The position numbers and the translations under genes are program-made. A DNA stretch of 64,000 nt from Cladorhizidae sp. MBARI D1340-BT2 (lineage: Eukaryota > Porifera > Demospongiae > Poecilosclerida > Cladorhizidae): positions 25,776,370-25,840,369 of the forward strand of contig JAQNBH010000009.1 in the NCBI GenBank assembly GCA_028752905.1, given 5' to 3'. A model generated the notes under the pieces. It was given only the letters and a program-made list of their open reading frames with translations, ran no database searches and had not been told where the DNA came from. Shown piece by piece: positions 1 to 11,255 of this stretch (its first letter is position 1; the number at the start of each line of letters is the position of its first letter).

Positions 1-500
1 AGCTTTCATTGGCTTGCAGAGACAGCAGCAAAGGTAAGGAAGGGACAGTTTATGATGGCAATTTTTTGCTTGTCAATCAGTTTTATTCATTTCTATATTT
101 TTATCGCTTCCTCCACCCACTCCCACAAACTAGAACAAGAAATAAAGTTTAATGTAATAATGCTGTAATCATCTGCACAGGACCAGTTAAATATCTGGTT
201 TTTAGCACGTTTTATGATGAATGTCCCAATTAGAAGATATCAGCTTAAAGGTGAATATACAGCTTTCATTGGCTTGCAGAGACAGCAGGAAAGGTAAGGA
301 AGGGACAGTTTATGATGGCAATTTTTTGCTTGTCAATCAGTTTTATTCATTTCTATATTTTTATCGCTTCCTCCACCCACTCCCACAAACTAGAACAAGA
401 AATAAAGTTTAATGTAATAATGCTGTAATCATCGGCACAGGTCCAGTAAAAAATCTGGTTTTTAGCACGTTTTATGATGAATGTCCCAATTTGAAGATAT
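1..500. repeat. Tandem duplication, 260-bp unit
   Basis: Positions 1-240 recur almost unchanged at 261-500, starting at the word AGCTTTCATTGGCTTGCAG. Only one unit is present in the inverted partner near 41630-41890, so the doubling is specific to this copy. No coding capacity is evident. Confidence 0.85.
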
Positions 501-735
501 CAGCTTAAAAAGGTGAATCAGTTAATGAAATAATATGGTATTACATTAAAAAATTAAAGCTTCTTTCTCCATCATAACACATAACAGATGGTGTTACACG
601 ACACATAGACAGGGTTACATGTATATCCTTACAAAATATTACCCAATGATTTGACTATGTTTCACAACACTTAACCTGTGATAGAATCATTCCTACAAAA
701 TATAAACATCATTGATCAGTTAGCAAGTAGTCAAC

Positions 736-1478
736 TGTGAGTTTGTTAGGGGTGCAGGTGCATATAAAAACAAACTTGTGGTTACCACTTTATAGCGCCA
801 TAGATTCTGTAAACTTCATTATGGACTTGATATATAGCTCAAAAGATTGGTCTCTCCATATGCTCGCTTTGATACTAAAATATTTTTCATATAATAACTA
901 TAGGCAGGTTACTGGAACTAAAGTGGAGGGAGCCTCAAAACCTGTATGCCTGATTTTGCCACATAAATATCTCCAGATTGCCAAGTGTTAGAGAGTTGAA
1001 ATTAGCACCAGTGGCTAGAGAAAGCCCTACTCTATTTTTTATTAGGCGCTAAAATGTAAGTACTGGTAAAGCAAGCGCACAGGTGGAAAATGAATTTTAT
1101 GGAATTTTAACAAAATTCATTTTACAACCGAGCATTTGACCACGTACTTACATTTTAGCGCCTCATCAAAACGCTTATTGCATAGAGTAGAGCTTCTTCT
1201 AGTCACTGGTGTTAATTTCAACTCTCTAGCACTTGGCAATCTGGAGATATTTATGCGGCAAAATCAGGCATTCAGGTTTTAGGATCCCTCCACTTTAGTT
1301 CCAGTAACTTGGCTATAGTTATACGCATGAAAAATATAGTATTGAAATAAAGTACACAGAGCGCTATCTTTTGAGCTATATATCAAGTACATACCATGAA
1401 GTTTACAGAATCTATGGAGCAATAAAGTGGTACCCCACTTGTTTTTGTTTTTTATTATAAAATGACCTGTCTCCCCCA
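736..1478. mobile_element. Fold-back (long-TIR, MITE-like) hairpin
   Basis: Two arms of about 360 bp (736-1096 and 1109-1478) are imperfect reverse complements around a short centre near 1100. Landmarks such as the ACTTGATATATAGCTC block and the TTAGCGCC block appear once in each arm in opposite orientation. There is no transposase, so if mobile it was non-autonomous. The same hairpin is in the inverted partner (about 40680-41400), a half copy lies at 43515-43712, and weaker relatives are at 24335-24570 and 3225-3375. I could not define a target duplication by eye. Confidence 0.7.
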
Positions 1479-1931
1479 AAATTAATCATTTACTATACTA
1501 GCAAGACCTCCACTCAGAACCAGTTGGGCAAGGGGGTCGCTCTCAAATGAAGTTAGTAGAAGCCTTCAACAGTGTGATGCAGTAGACAACTAGCTCCACA
1601 GATGTGGCAAGAGAAACAGGGATGCTATATGAGGTAGGGTAGAATCAATCATGGAGAGGAGGGCAAACAGTAAACTACTCACAATCACTAGCATTGTGTA
1701 CATATGCACAATCATGCACTTTGCTACAGATCACCAGTTACATCACCTACCTAACCGCAGGCAGCTGTAACAAGCAACCAGGGGTAAAGGTCAGCCAACT
1801 GGTATAAGTAAGCAGTGTATAGACCTACTATGCTTGTAAGTAACTGTCCATCACTGGGGTCTACTTTTAAGTACTATTCAGGGCTGCATTTATGATTGAG
1901 TTGAGGGGGGAGGGAGGGGGCACATATTTAA

Positions 1932-2609
1932 CAACACTATACAATAATAGAATACCGGTATCTCAAGATCTCAAGAGGGGTTGAGGATCAGCAGTTTACC
2001 TTTGCATATGCATGCCTGAATGTGCTACAACCTGTTACTATGATAATTAATAAACCAGAGACCAGACAAAGGGCTCTTAGCTCAACTGGTTAAGGACACC
2101 ACATTCCAGCTATTATATCTAATGATTCTAGGGGGGTAAAGAAATCTTTGACCCAAAAATCAACCTCATAGTTGGTTGCATTCTGGAGTTATTGCAGTCC
2201 TGTCAAAATCAGGTGTAAAGTCCCCCACTACTTTAAGGACCATTTTACGTTTAGTATTTCTCTAATCTTGTGAAGTGCTTGTAGACGTACTTGGTTGTTG
2301 CAAATTACCACTTATTATCACCTATCAAGTTATAGTCAATATAACTAGTTCTTTTCTGGCATACCAAATGCAAGAAACCTTCACCTTACCAGCTGTAGAA
2401 AGCGTGGACTATGCAACAATAAAATGTTATGCTCTATGATAGTCATATCTGGCGCTGTCACATAATGATATTGGGATAAAACTGCTATATCTTCAGCAAA
2501 AAAGTCAGTAAAATAGCGAACATAATTTTTTTTTTCTTCTTGGCAAGTACCCCCAGTAATGGATGACCAGCATTAGAACTTTCAGATGAAAATTAACCCA
2601 CTGTTCCTC
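1932..2609. other. No gene seen; one weak tRNA-like stretch
   Basis: No coding similarity is visible. At 2081-2125 there is a tRNA A-box-like word (TTAGCTCAACTGG) following GGGCTC, which could be the head of an old tRNA-derived SINE or a tRNA pseudogene. No convincing B box or cloverleaf follows, so I do not call a tRNA. Confidence 0.4.
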
Positions 2610-3115
2610 AACATGTATAAGGCATGGTCCATTATATTAGTAAGGTGTGGTCACTAGAGGGTGTTGTGCCACTCCTTTACATGTTTAAAGGCTTGGCTGC
2701 ATAAGGTGAGGCCTATTGCTCTTCCGTAAGGCAAGGTTGCATGACGTAAGACTTCTTGCCCTTCTAAAGGTCATGATGGCATGTCATGCTTGCATAAGGC
2801 ATGAGTCCCAGCCCTTTCATTAATAGTTTACAAGTACGGGGTGTGGCCTCCTACCTTTCTTTAGATGCTGCTCCTCCTTACTGTAAACGACATATGTTTG
2901 CATGGAGTGTGGACAACTTCCCTTCAATGCATGTATAATGCATGGGGTGAGCTGCCTGCCCTACCCATACATGTAGCTATAAAGAATGGTTGCATGTGGT
3001 GTCGACTCCTCACCTTCCTTCTCATATATAATGCATGGCTGCATGTGCTGTGGTCTCATGCCCGTCCTTCACATGTGTAAGGCATGTGTGCATGGGGTGT
3101 GGCCTCCTGCCCTAC
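2610..3115. repeat. Degenerate ~60-bp tandem repeat
   Basis: Phrases such as CATGTATAAGGCATG and GGGGTGTGGCCTCCTGCCCT recur about eight times with strong divergence. An old minisatellite; the overlapping open frame is repeat-derived. Confidence 0.6.
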
Positions 3116-4844
3116 TTTTACAGAGTAGGGTTTGCTCTAGTCCCAGATAAATACTTCAATGGGCTATCACTTTCCATCAGGGTCAACAATTAGGTCCAGT
3201 TCAAGTAGATGTACTCCCACTTTGGTTGCATGTAACTTTGGCAGAGCTATAACTATGCAATATTTTTAATATTAAAATATAATACACTTAAAGATTAACC
3301 ATTGGAGCTCTCTATAATAGTCCATACAATGAAGTGTACATAATCTATGCAGCTCCAAAACTCACACCCACAAGGTGCTTCTAATATAATTATTATTTAG
3401 AAACCTCCTCACATGAGCATAAGTTCATTTTAAAAATTAATAAAAATGGGATTCAATCTGTAGTGTTTGTGGAGCTCTATTAATCAGAGTTGTTATAACT
3501 ATTCAAGACTAAGCGATGTACTGTAAAATGAGTTTCATGTGTGTAGGAATCCACTTCACATTCCAACCTGCAGTTCCAAAAACTACATTAAAAAATTCAA
3601 TCAGAAAACATACAGCACTGGCTGCATTTTCATATATAAACCAGGACCATTGCTTGATTTGTGAGCATAGATATGGTACATACACATAAAAGCAACATAT
3701 TCAGACTGTTCTTCACCATACTATATAGTATATATTGTACTATTCTTCTTTGAACAGAAATGGCAATGTTATGTTCCCAGGGGGGAAAACCTGATGCTGG
3801 GTCCTTATGCTCTCTGCTAGAGAGAAACTGGCAACAATTCTCTATAACACCAGGCACACAGGGAGAGGGGGATGATGTTATGGGTATTTTACTTCAAATT
3901 CTTCAAATTCTTGTATGAACATGAATTAGGCAAGTTTTCCCTCACAGATTTCCTGTGCGCCTTAACCCCCCCTCAATTCCACTGGTTGAGCCACTGGAGG
4001 ATGGATCGGAGTATCTGTAGGTGCGGTTAAGCGACTAGAGGATGGGGTGGGGGGGGGGGAACAATCTAGGATGTGGTTCATCATGAGGGTGTGGTTTATC
4101 TAATGCTCAATAGAGAGGGAGTGGCTGGTGGTGAAGGTGTTGTTTGCAAATTTGAATAACGACACGTTGCAAAACAGATAGTTGCTTCGCATTGAGTGTT
4201 TATGCTCTATAAACAGCCACATACAGCCGATAAATCAATTTACAATAAATTATACCCCATTACTAAGGACACCTGTTTTTAGGGATAATCACTGAATATT
4301 GCAAAGTGGTCTTTCTAGGAGATTATTTTAATAGTCATCTTCTGCAAATATTTCACACTTCAAACCCTTCACCCCTCCCCCTAACTCCCGTGCTAAGTAC
4401 ATATTTTTATAAGTGGACACTAGAAAATCCCACAGGCTAATCTTCCCTTCAGCTTTCTTCTCCACCACCTAGAAAAAATGCCTTACGTTGGACAGCTTCC
4501 TGTCAATCTTGCAGGAATCCCTTACACAACATGACTCTCTCCCGACACAATATATGAGAAGACCATTGGTGGAATGGACCGACTTGCAAGCTGCCTAAAT
4601 GAATGGCTGCTAATCCTTGGAGCATAAAACATGTGAATTATCTGCATTTGGAAGAATAGGCAAAAGAGGGACCCTGAAAGATCAAGTTGTCCCTAGAGTA
4701 TTGCTAGGCCAACTAACAAATGTTGAAGATGCCATTTGATGTTATCACTATGTAATACTTCATATCAAAAAGTTTTTTCAATAATGAAAATCCACTAGCA
4801 CAATAAACACTTCATGCCCTATTGTATGTGGACTATAAATAACT
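3116..4844. other. No gene recognised
   Basis: AT-rich sequence. About 3225-3375 resembles a diverged arm of the fold-back repeat (an AGTGTACATAATCTATGCAG-like block near an ACTATGCAATATTTTT block). At 4478-4627 on the plus strand there is a short protein-like frame (MPYVGQLPVNLAG near its start) interrupted by one stop; I do not recognise it. A G-run lies at 4050-4059. Confidence 0.4.
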
Positions 4845-5215
4845 TTTGTGATGAACCGTCATCCCTCGCTCAGTACTGCATGTATGTTCTTCACATGAGG
4901 AATAAGTAGCGTACATATATTTGTCCTGCATGTGTGTTATTATAAGGAGCGAACAATACGCTTTGTATACATGAACTGCATGTATGTTCATTGCATGCAG
5001 CAATAAGTGGCCTCCTTTCTTATACTGCATGTATGCTCATCACATGGATCAATGAGATGCCTCCGTATAATTGTACTGAATGTATGTTCGTTAAATGGAC
5101 CAATGAGTGGCTTCTGTATGCATGAACTGCTTGTATGTTAATTAACTGGAGCAATGGTGGGTCTTTGTATAATAATACTGCATGTATGATCTTTATTTAG
5201 AGCAATGATTGTGTG
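4845..5215. repeat. Degenerate ~60-bp tandem repeat
   Basis: The word ACTGCATGTATGTTC (with variants) returns roughly every 55-65 bp, followed by a GAGCAATGAG-like word, about six times. It abuts the 32-bp minisatellite that starts near 5216. Confidence 0.6.
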
Positions 5216-5701
5216 TCCCAGGTGGGTACACTAGTCATGTAGTACCTGGTGGCTTGGATACACTGGTCATGTAGTAGTACCAGGTGGCTTTGATACACTA
5301 GTGAAGTAGTGCCAGGTGGCTTGGATACACTGGTCATGTAGTACCAGGTGGATTGGATACACTGGTCATGTAGTACCAGGTGGCTTGGATACACTAGTCA
5401 GGTAGTACCAAGGTGGCTTGGATACACTGGTCATGTAGTACCAGGTGGCTTGGATACACTGGCCATGTAGTACCAGGTGGCTTGGATACACTAGTCATGT
5501 AGTACCAGACTCAGGTAGCTTGGATACACTGGTCATGTAGTACCAAGTGGCTTGGATACACTGGTCATGTAGTACCAGGTGGCTTGGATACACTGATCAT
5601 TTAGTAAGTACCAGGTGGCTTGGATACGCTGGTCATGTAGTACCAGGTGGCTTGGATACACTGGTCATGTAGTACCAAGTGGCTTGGATACACTGGTCAT
5701 G
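5216..5701. repeat. 32-bp minisatellite, left part
   Basis: About fifteen copies of a unit of the form GGTCATGTAGTACCAGGTGG plus CTTGGATACACT, with substitutions and a few partial units. The array is interrupted by the gypsy element at 5702-11443 and continues at 11449. Open frames in the array are tandem translations of the repeat. Confidence 0.95.
5697..5701. repeat. Target-site duplication TCATG, left
   Basis: The five bases TCATG directly precede the left LTR, and the same five directly follow the right LTR at 11444-11448. TCATG also occurs in the minisatellite unit, fitting insertion into the array. Confidence 0.85.
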
Positions 5702-6358
5702 TGTCATGAAAAACCAACCTTCTCCCAGTGTACGGACACTTTAGCTGGCTGAGCAGATCCCTGGTCTTCATGCGATGCCTGATCTTTGATTCCCAGTCTG
5801 TCCTACTGGCAATCCTCAGAACAAGCCAAACTCAGCAACTCTCAACAGAATTGCTGGATTCCCAAATATAACTACAGATAGTTATATTATAATTATGAGA
5901 TGCATAAATACACCAGCCATGACAAGATAACACAACACAATATCAACCACAATAACAAAGGTTCAGAGGGTTCTTATCTAACAGTTCTTAATTGCTGGTT
6001 GCAGCAGTCTCTGGCAATATTAAGCTATCTGCTAACTACTCCCTAGCTGTTTCTTATATACTGTTCAAACTACTACTATGTTTGATGACATCAGGTCATC
6101 ATGGCACCGACCCTTGGCGACCAATCCAATGTCTTGTCTTATCAGGTGAGGGGTGTGTAGATCTTTCCTCAGCCAGGTGGACTACATCCTTTATAGTGTC
6201 TGGTGGTGAGGTCCTTCGTCTGTTCTCACACTCGCTACCATGGTTTCCACACATCTGGTGTACGGCTTGACCACTATGTTCTTTGGCAACAACAGCTGCT
6301 GGTTTGGCTTCATCCCGGGCTGTTGTGAACTCAGTCAGGGAGATAGAATTTCCTGACA
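5702..6358 (-). repeat. LTR of gypsy element 1 (3' LTR, left copy)
   Basis: Matches 9846-11443 once the hAT insertion there is removed. Ends are TG..CA. Differences between the copies are a few indels (for example near 5730 and 6270) and scattered substitutions, so the insertion is not very old. As the element reads leftward, this is its 3' LTR. Confidence 0.92.
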
Positions 6359-6371
6359 TTCCCTCTTCCTC
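6359..6371 (-). other. Polypurine tract of gypsy element 1
   Basis: Immediately inside the left LTR, the minus strand reads GAGGAAGAGGGAA. Its position at the 3' LTR boundary is that of a plus-strand DNA primer in reverse transcription. Confidence 0.7.
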
Positions 6372-6379
6372 GGCTCGAG

Positions 6380-7370
6380 ACCCGTCTCGACTTAGGCCAT
6401 CGGTGTTGGCATTGGCGAAACCCGACCAGTGGGAGATGGTGAAATCGTAGTCTTGTAGGTCAAGCACCCAACGAGTGAGTCAGCCATGTCTGTCTTTGAT
6501 ATTGGCTAGGTGAGCCCGGGGGTTGTGGTCAGTTTCAATGGTAAATGTAGTTCCCTCCAATTAGACCCTGAAATGTTTAATTCCTGCCACGATGGCAAGA
6601 GCTTCCCGTTCTATCGTGTAATATATCTGTTCTCTGGGTAGAAGTTTTCAGGAATTGAATTCCACCGGATGCTCGTCACCCTTGAGGCCGATTTGGCTGA
6701 GTACAAATCCCAGCTGATGCATCCATCTGTAGGATAAAAGGTCTTTCCAGATTGGGGATAATAATACATGGTGATTAGTAATTGCGGCTTTTAGAGATTT
6801 GAAAGCTACTTCACAAGAACTACTCCACACAATCTTATTACTCCGATTCTTTTTGGTTAAGTCTGTTAAAGGAGATGCTATTTCGGAGAAGTTGGGTATA
6901 AACCTTTGGTAGTAACCGGCTAATCCTAAAAAGGCTCTCATTTGCTTCTTAGTCTGAGGGGGTGAATAAGTACAAATGGCCTCAACCTTGCAAGACAATG
7001 GTCTAACTTGTCCTCCCACCCACTAAATGTCCCAAATATTCACAATGGCTCACACCAAAGTTACATTTCTCTTGTTTTATTGCGAGACCTGCTTCTCTCA
7101 TTCTGCCTAAAACTACTGACACATGTTGTAAATGGTCTTTCCAGTTCTGACTATAAATGACAATGTCATCTAGGTATATGGCAGGAAAGGTTTCCAGCCC
7201 GGACAAGATGTGGTCCATTAACCTTAGAAAGGTGGAGGGGGCCGAAACCAAACCAAAGGGCATAGTCATAAATTGATACTTCCCATAGGGAGTAATAAAG
7301 GCAGTCTTCTCTCTACTACTACTCCCCATGGAGACCTGATAGTAACCCCTTGGTTAAGTCAAGGGTGGTT
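6380..7370 (-). pseudogene. Reverse transcriptase and RNase H of gypsy element 1
   Basis: On the minus strand the reverse transcriptase begins abruptly with LDLTKGYYQV near 7350, goes through the FGLVSAPSTF region and the active-site box YLDDIVIYS (about 7150-7180), then the GYYQRFIPNFSEIA connection. The RNase H part follows to a terminal NANTDGLSRD motif near 6400. The N-terminal third of the reverse transcriptase is missing, the frame shifts near 7010, and the RNase H centre is badly eroded (6470-6650). It would copy the element RNA into DNA in the particle. Inactive as it stands. The deletion boundary is shared with the integrase fragment just upstream. Confidence 0.85.
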
Positions 7371-8001
7371 AAGCTGGCCATTTAGTAGTGTAGTCCATAG
7401 CTATGAGTACGTATTTGTGTCCACCAGAAGTTCTTAAGGGGTCCAAATATGTCCATAGCTATGCGAGTAAGGTTTGATCAATAATAGGTAATGGGTGAAG
7501 GGGTGCCTTAGATCCTACAGCTTTTTGGCAGATTGGACAAGACAGACACAGCTCATGCACATCTCTGGCCAGACCTGGGCAATCCATCCTACCTCTGATA
7601 AGCTGGATGGTTCTTTCCCTGCCAAAGTGACCTGCTGCTACAGAGGAGTGAGCTAACCTCATTACCTTGGCCCTGGGCACCATAATCAAGTTATTTCCTA
7701 ATTCTTGCTAGGGCTTCCTTACTAATAACCCATCCTTCCAAAAATACACACTGTCTTTTTGGTTCACTTTTTCCCTTGCGCTCCTTAGGGTAGGATCTTG
7801 TTTCTGTTCCTCATGAAAATCTTCCGGGGAGATGGTGTCCAAGTCTCCGGGCTCTGCTGCTTCGGGTGATGGGGAAGTCACTAGGTCGTCCTTTGGAGGT
7901 CTTTCTGGCTTGCCTAGGCTCTCTCCTGTTTCATCTGGTGCTGGTGGGGGAGGGGTCTCTATCTCGTCTGTAGGAGGTATTTCCGGCTCGGCTAGGCTCA
8001 C
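7371..8001 (-). pseudogene. Integrase fragment of gypsy element 1
   Basis: The frame at 7708-8001 carries an acidic, proline-rich linker and then the typical lead-in to an integrase (HEEQKQDPTLRSAREK, WKDGLLVRKP). After a break, 7459-7689 carries the H2C2 zinc-binding domain: histidines in AHSSVAAGHFGRE, cysteines in CLSCPIC. The catalytic core starts in other frames near 7470-7380 (RIAMDIFGPL, then VLIAMDY with the first aspartate) and is then cut off, running into reverse transcriptase. The second aspartate and the glutamate are absent, so it cannot integrate DNA. Its place before reverse transcriptase is the key to the pol order. Confidence 0.82.
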
Positions 8002-8004
8002 ACT

Positions 8005-8610
8005 TTACTCATCCATTTCACTGTCATTGTCATCAGGTAGTACTGGTTGTATGATGGGCTCATCCTCATCGAGTTGTTGGGCCTCGGCTTGCTCTTCTAG
8101 GGTCCGAAGCTTGCTTTGGATCCTTGTGGTTGCCAGGCCCAGCTCAGGGGTAGGGAGAGTAGGAGGGACAAGGTCCCTCTTCCCGGCGTCTGTATCCAGA
8201 GCTTCCCGGAGGTATGTCTTAAATAAGGGAATATCATGCCCCATCAACATATCACACATAAGGTGCTCGGATACACCCACTGCTAATACTACCTTCTCAT
8301 GTCCGTCTACCTGAAGGGTTATCTTGGCTGCTGGGAAATGGGTTCAAGCTGAACTTGCTGTAGTATATGCTACTTTCCAGGGAAGATAATCTTTCTGGTC
8401 TACGCACCGGGGATGCACAATACTTTTTGTGCAGCCAGTGTCTAAGAAAGCTATCACTGACTGGTTGTTAATGGTCACTCTCCTATTCCATTCAGGCAAT
8501 TTCTTTCTCATAGTGAGGGCACAGTTCCCTCTCTCTATTTTGACACGACAATCCCTCTGCATGTGACCTAATTTCCCACACCTGTAACATTCAACTGATC
8601 TTGGCCCTCT
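8005..8610 (-). pseudogene. Zinc knuckle and aspartic protease of gypsy element 1
   Basis: In one minus-strand frame a CCHC zinc knuckle (CYRCGKLGHMQRDC, about 8547-8590) precedes the protease motif AFLDTGCTKS near 8440; DTG is the catalytic triplet of retroviral-type aspartic proteases. The rest of the protease follows in a shifted frame, with a MCDMLMGHDIP flap/C-terminal motif near 8225-8260, then a charged linker ending at 8005. The knuckle would bind element RNA and the protease would cut the polyprotein. The frame differs from the gag frame ending at 8625. Confidence 0.82.
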
Positions 8611-8624
8611 CTCTTGAGGAATAT

Positions 8625-9608
8625 TTATGTTACATGGGTTAATGTTACCAGGGAGTTGTCTTCCTTGCTCAGACAGTCTGGGGTAGGGGAAACGTCCTCT
8701 GTTGTCTCTGGGTTCTCCTCTGTTGTCTCGGGGTTCTCGGGGAGCGGTTTTCGTCCTCCTTTTTGCTCAGTCCTTGGAACTGCATCCTTCTCTCTTGGTG
8801 AGATGCAGAGACATCTCAGCACTGCCTCCTTGAGTTCTTCATAACTTCCAGGCCCCATCTGGCGCATACAGCTCTTTAGCCACCTTGGAAGTTTCTGTAA
8901 AGTAAGCTCAATTAAAATAAGTTCTTGGGCTGACTTACCACTAGAAGCCAACCATCCGGAACAGGCTTGCTTCCGGTCTCGGAACCACTCTTCAGGTTTG
9001 TCTTGACTGAAGGTTAAGTCAAACAACTTCTTCCGGTATGACTCCGTTGTAATCTGGTAGGGGGATCGGAGGGTTTGACATACTAGATCATAATCTTCTT
9101 GTTCTTCTATAGTTAGGGAGGTTACGGCTAACATGCCTTGGCCGGATAGTGCACTTCGTAGATTGACACTCCAGGGACGCCGTGGCCACTTGCTTGCTAG
9201 CGCGGTCACCTCGAATGAGCTGAAGAATGCCCCCATGTCATCAGTGCCTTCAACGAATTTTTGTAAGGTCAGTTTGGGTGTACCTACCGCTGGTAGAGCT
9301 ACCGCTGGTGGAGGGTGTCTCTGGTCCACCAAGGCCTGGATCCACTGATCCTGTTGCTGCTGGGCATGTTGTCGGTCCTTGGCCCGTCTGGCATCTTCGC
9401 GTTGTGATCTGGCCTGCTCCATATCTGCCCATTGGCCCATGAAGCGATTCATTTGTCCTCTGAGTGGAGGAGGGTCTCCATCCTTTGCGATGCTGCTCCC
9501 TGGATCATCGTCCTCGCTGCATTCGCTTGGTTCCAAGGGAGGTACACGGCCCTCAATGAGGTTATCTCGAGGGGGTCGGTTAAATCCAGATCGCAGAGGA
9601 AGAGCCAT
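8625..9608 (-). CDS. Gag of gypsy element 1 (SCAN-related type)
   Basis: A frame of about 327 codons from the ATG at 9608 (start MALPLRSG); a longer frame reaches 9650, but the ATG at 9608 follows the leader and begins the conserved-looking part. Content in order: acidic proline-rich N-terminus, a glutamine/arginine-rich helix (residues about 60-100), then a helical capsid-like region containing KLTLQKFVEGTDD and SYRKKLFDLTFSQ, resembling the SCAN-type capsid of Gmr1-like Gag proteins. The zinc knuckle expected next is in another frame overlapping the gag end, so there is either a recent frameshift or a recoding site near 8640. Gag would form the intracellular particle. Confidence 0.8.
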   Translation of the reverse strand: MALPLRSGFNRPPRDNLIEGRVPPLEPSECSEDDDPGSSIAKDGDPPPLRGQMNRFMGQWADMEQARSQREDARRAKDRQHAQQQQDQWIQALVDQRHPPPAVALPAVGTPKLTLQKFVEGTDDMGAFFSSFEVTALASKWPRRPWSVNLRSALSGQGMLAVTSLTIEEQEDYDLVCQTLRSPYQITTESYRKKLFDLTFSQDKPEEWFRDRKQACSGWLASSGKSAQELILIELTLQKLPRWLKSCMRQMGPGSYEELKEAVLRCLCISPREKDAVPRTEQKGGRKPLPENPETTEENPETTEDVSPTPDCLSKEDNSLVTLTHVT

Positions 9609-9826
9609 AACAATACAATTAAAAATACACACTCCCGAAGGAAAATGCACTCAGTGGTTACACAAAACCAAATATAACCTAGAGTTGGGTTTGGTTTCAC
9701 AAGCCCCAAGGTTCTCAAGTGACCTGGGCTGTTTCCCACTAATCACAACCAAAAAAATTATGTAATCACAACCTCTCACTCAGGCTGGAGCTACAATAGT
9801 AACGTAGATCCTTTTTTTCAACATGG

Positions 9827-9844
9827 ATCCCACCGCTGCCAGCA
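9827..9844 (-). other. Primer-binding site of gypsy element 1
   Basis: One base inside the right LTR the minus strand reads TGCTGGCAGCGGTGGGAT. It differs at one base from the site at 36441 and, from memory, is complementary to the 3' end of a metazoan tRNA-Leu including its CCA. This would prime minus-strand synthesis. Confidence 0.7.
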
Positions 9845-10290
9845 ATGTCATGAAAAACCAGCCTTCTCCCAGTACAGACACTTTAGCAGATCCCTGGTCT
9901 TCACGCGACGCCTGATCTTTGACTCCCAGTCTGTCCTACTGGCAATCCTCAGAACAAGCCAAACTCGGCAACTCTCAACAGAATTGCTGGATTCCCAAAT
10001 ATAACTACAGATAGTTATATTATAATTATGAGATACATAAATACACCAGCCATGACAAGATAACACAACACAATATCAACCACAATAACAAAGGTTCAGA
10101 GGGTTCTTATCTAACAGTTCCTAATTGCTGGCTGCAGCAGTCTCTGGCAATATTCAGGTATCTGCTAACTACTCCCTAGCTGTTTCTTATATACTGTTCG
10201 AACTACTAGGTTTGATGAGATCAGGTCGTCATGGCACCAAACCTTGGCGACCAATCCAATGTCTTGTCTTATCAGGTGAGAGGTGTGTAG

Positions 10291-11255
10291 TAGGCCTTGG
10301 CACATTATGCTCAAAAATTGAGCTATTATGCTATGCTCCTATGCTCTGAGAACCATATTATTATGCTTCCTAGTCCTTATCATTATGCTCTCAATATAAC
10401 CATTATGCTCATGCAAACTAACCTTTGACCTTATCATGTGATCTACCATGTGGCAGCTGACTGAGTTAAATATATGCACAGACTGACAGGCCGAGGGGGG
10501 GGGTTCATGGCTTCTGTTTCACTACCAGTGTCTGAGACTGACACAGATACTGTTGCTCTAGGCGAGACTGCTGCATCTCAATTCAAGAACGTCACTGGCC
10601 CAATGCAGCTGCTGTTACAAATAGGTTGCTACTGCACTGCAGCCGGAGCAGTATGGATGAGCTGCGCTGGCAACTGTGTACAAAGGGGTTTCCATTACTT
10701 TGAAGTGAAGTTTTTCTGGATTTTACACCTATTATGGATGCATTTAAGAGTGCTCGCCTTTTCAATCCAGGGAAGGTCACTGCTGCTTCAGTAGACACAT
10801 CGAAGGCATTGCCTTTCTTCGGAGATGATCTCATTAATGATTTGAAGCTAGAACTACCATCTTATTTAGCAGCAGCTAATGATACTGCAAGGGAAGTGAA
10901 CCCTTTGGAATGGTGGGAGCATAATAAAGGAACATTGCCATAGTGGAGTCAGGGATTCAGCAAAGTCATTTTGATTCAGCCATCATCAGCATCAGTTGAA
11001 ACAGTTTTTTCAATTTTGGAGAGACATTTTACACAATCTCAGCAATCTGCGCTTCAAGACTACGTTGAGTGGGAGTAATGCTAGAGTTTAACAATTCTTA
11101 AAACTGTAATAATTATGTTTTGTAATAATCACATTTGTTGAGCACATTTGTTGGGTCATTATGCCCAAATATTTTGCTATTATGCTCAATTATGCTCAAG
11201 TGGAAAGGAGAGCTATTATGCTCAAATTTATGCCAGCATAATGTGCCAAGGCCTA
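10291..11255 (+). mobile_element. Internally deleted hAT element nested in the LTR
   Basis: Perfect 21-bp terminal inverted repeats lie at 10291-10311 and 11235-11255 (ends TAGGCCTTGGCAC). The flanking 8 bp GTGTGTAG occurs at 10283-10290 and 11256-11263, while the uninterrupted LTR at 5702-6358 has it once: a clean 8-bp duplication, the hAT hallmark. The word TTATGCTC is repeated many times just inside both ends, like subterminal transposase-binding repeats. Inside is only the C-terminal part of a hAT transposase, so it depended on a helper. Confidence 0.95.
10705..11078 (+). pseudogene. hAT transposase C-terminal fragment
   Basis: A frame at 10734-10943 (MDAFKSARLFNPGKV near its start) corresponds to the region before the hAT dimerisation domain. 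After one stop the frame continues with VILIQPSSASVETVFSIL and SALQDYVEWE, the hAT C-terminal dimerisation domain, ending at the TAA at 11076. The DNA-binding and catalytic parts have been deleted. The preceding words resemble the end of the transposase remnant at 39.2-40.2 kb (a DLRPIV-like segment), suggesting a related source family. Confidence 0.85.

Larger units (their letters stand above)
1..1931. repeat. Left copy of a ~1.9-kb inverted repeat
   Basis: This segment is repeated in reverse complement at about 40213-41905, some 38 kb away. The match runs from the left window edge to about 1931 with scattered substitutions and small indels, so the left boundary may lie outside the window. 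It is made of a duplicated 260-bp unit (1-500), a fold-back hairpin (about 736-1478) and a right flank (1479-1931). No plausible protein is encoded; the short open frames inside are repeat sequence. Confidence 0.85.

Noticed and set aside
2081..2150. Possible tRNA gene
   Set aside because: Only an A-box-like word is present; no B box and no cloverleaf could be drawn.
5197..5394. Open frame of repeated YPSHLVLHDQCIQ-type residues
   Set aside because: Direct translation of the 32-bp minisatellite; same for the frames at 11492-11846.
7832..8314. Plus-strand serine-rich frame of 160 residues
   Set aside because: Antisense of the gypsy element 1 protease/linker coding region, which has family motifs on the minus strand. 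The plus-strand frames at 9133-9765 and 15083-15448 are rejected for the same reason.
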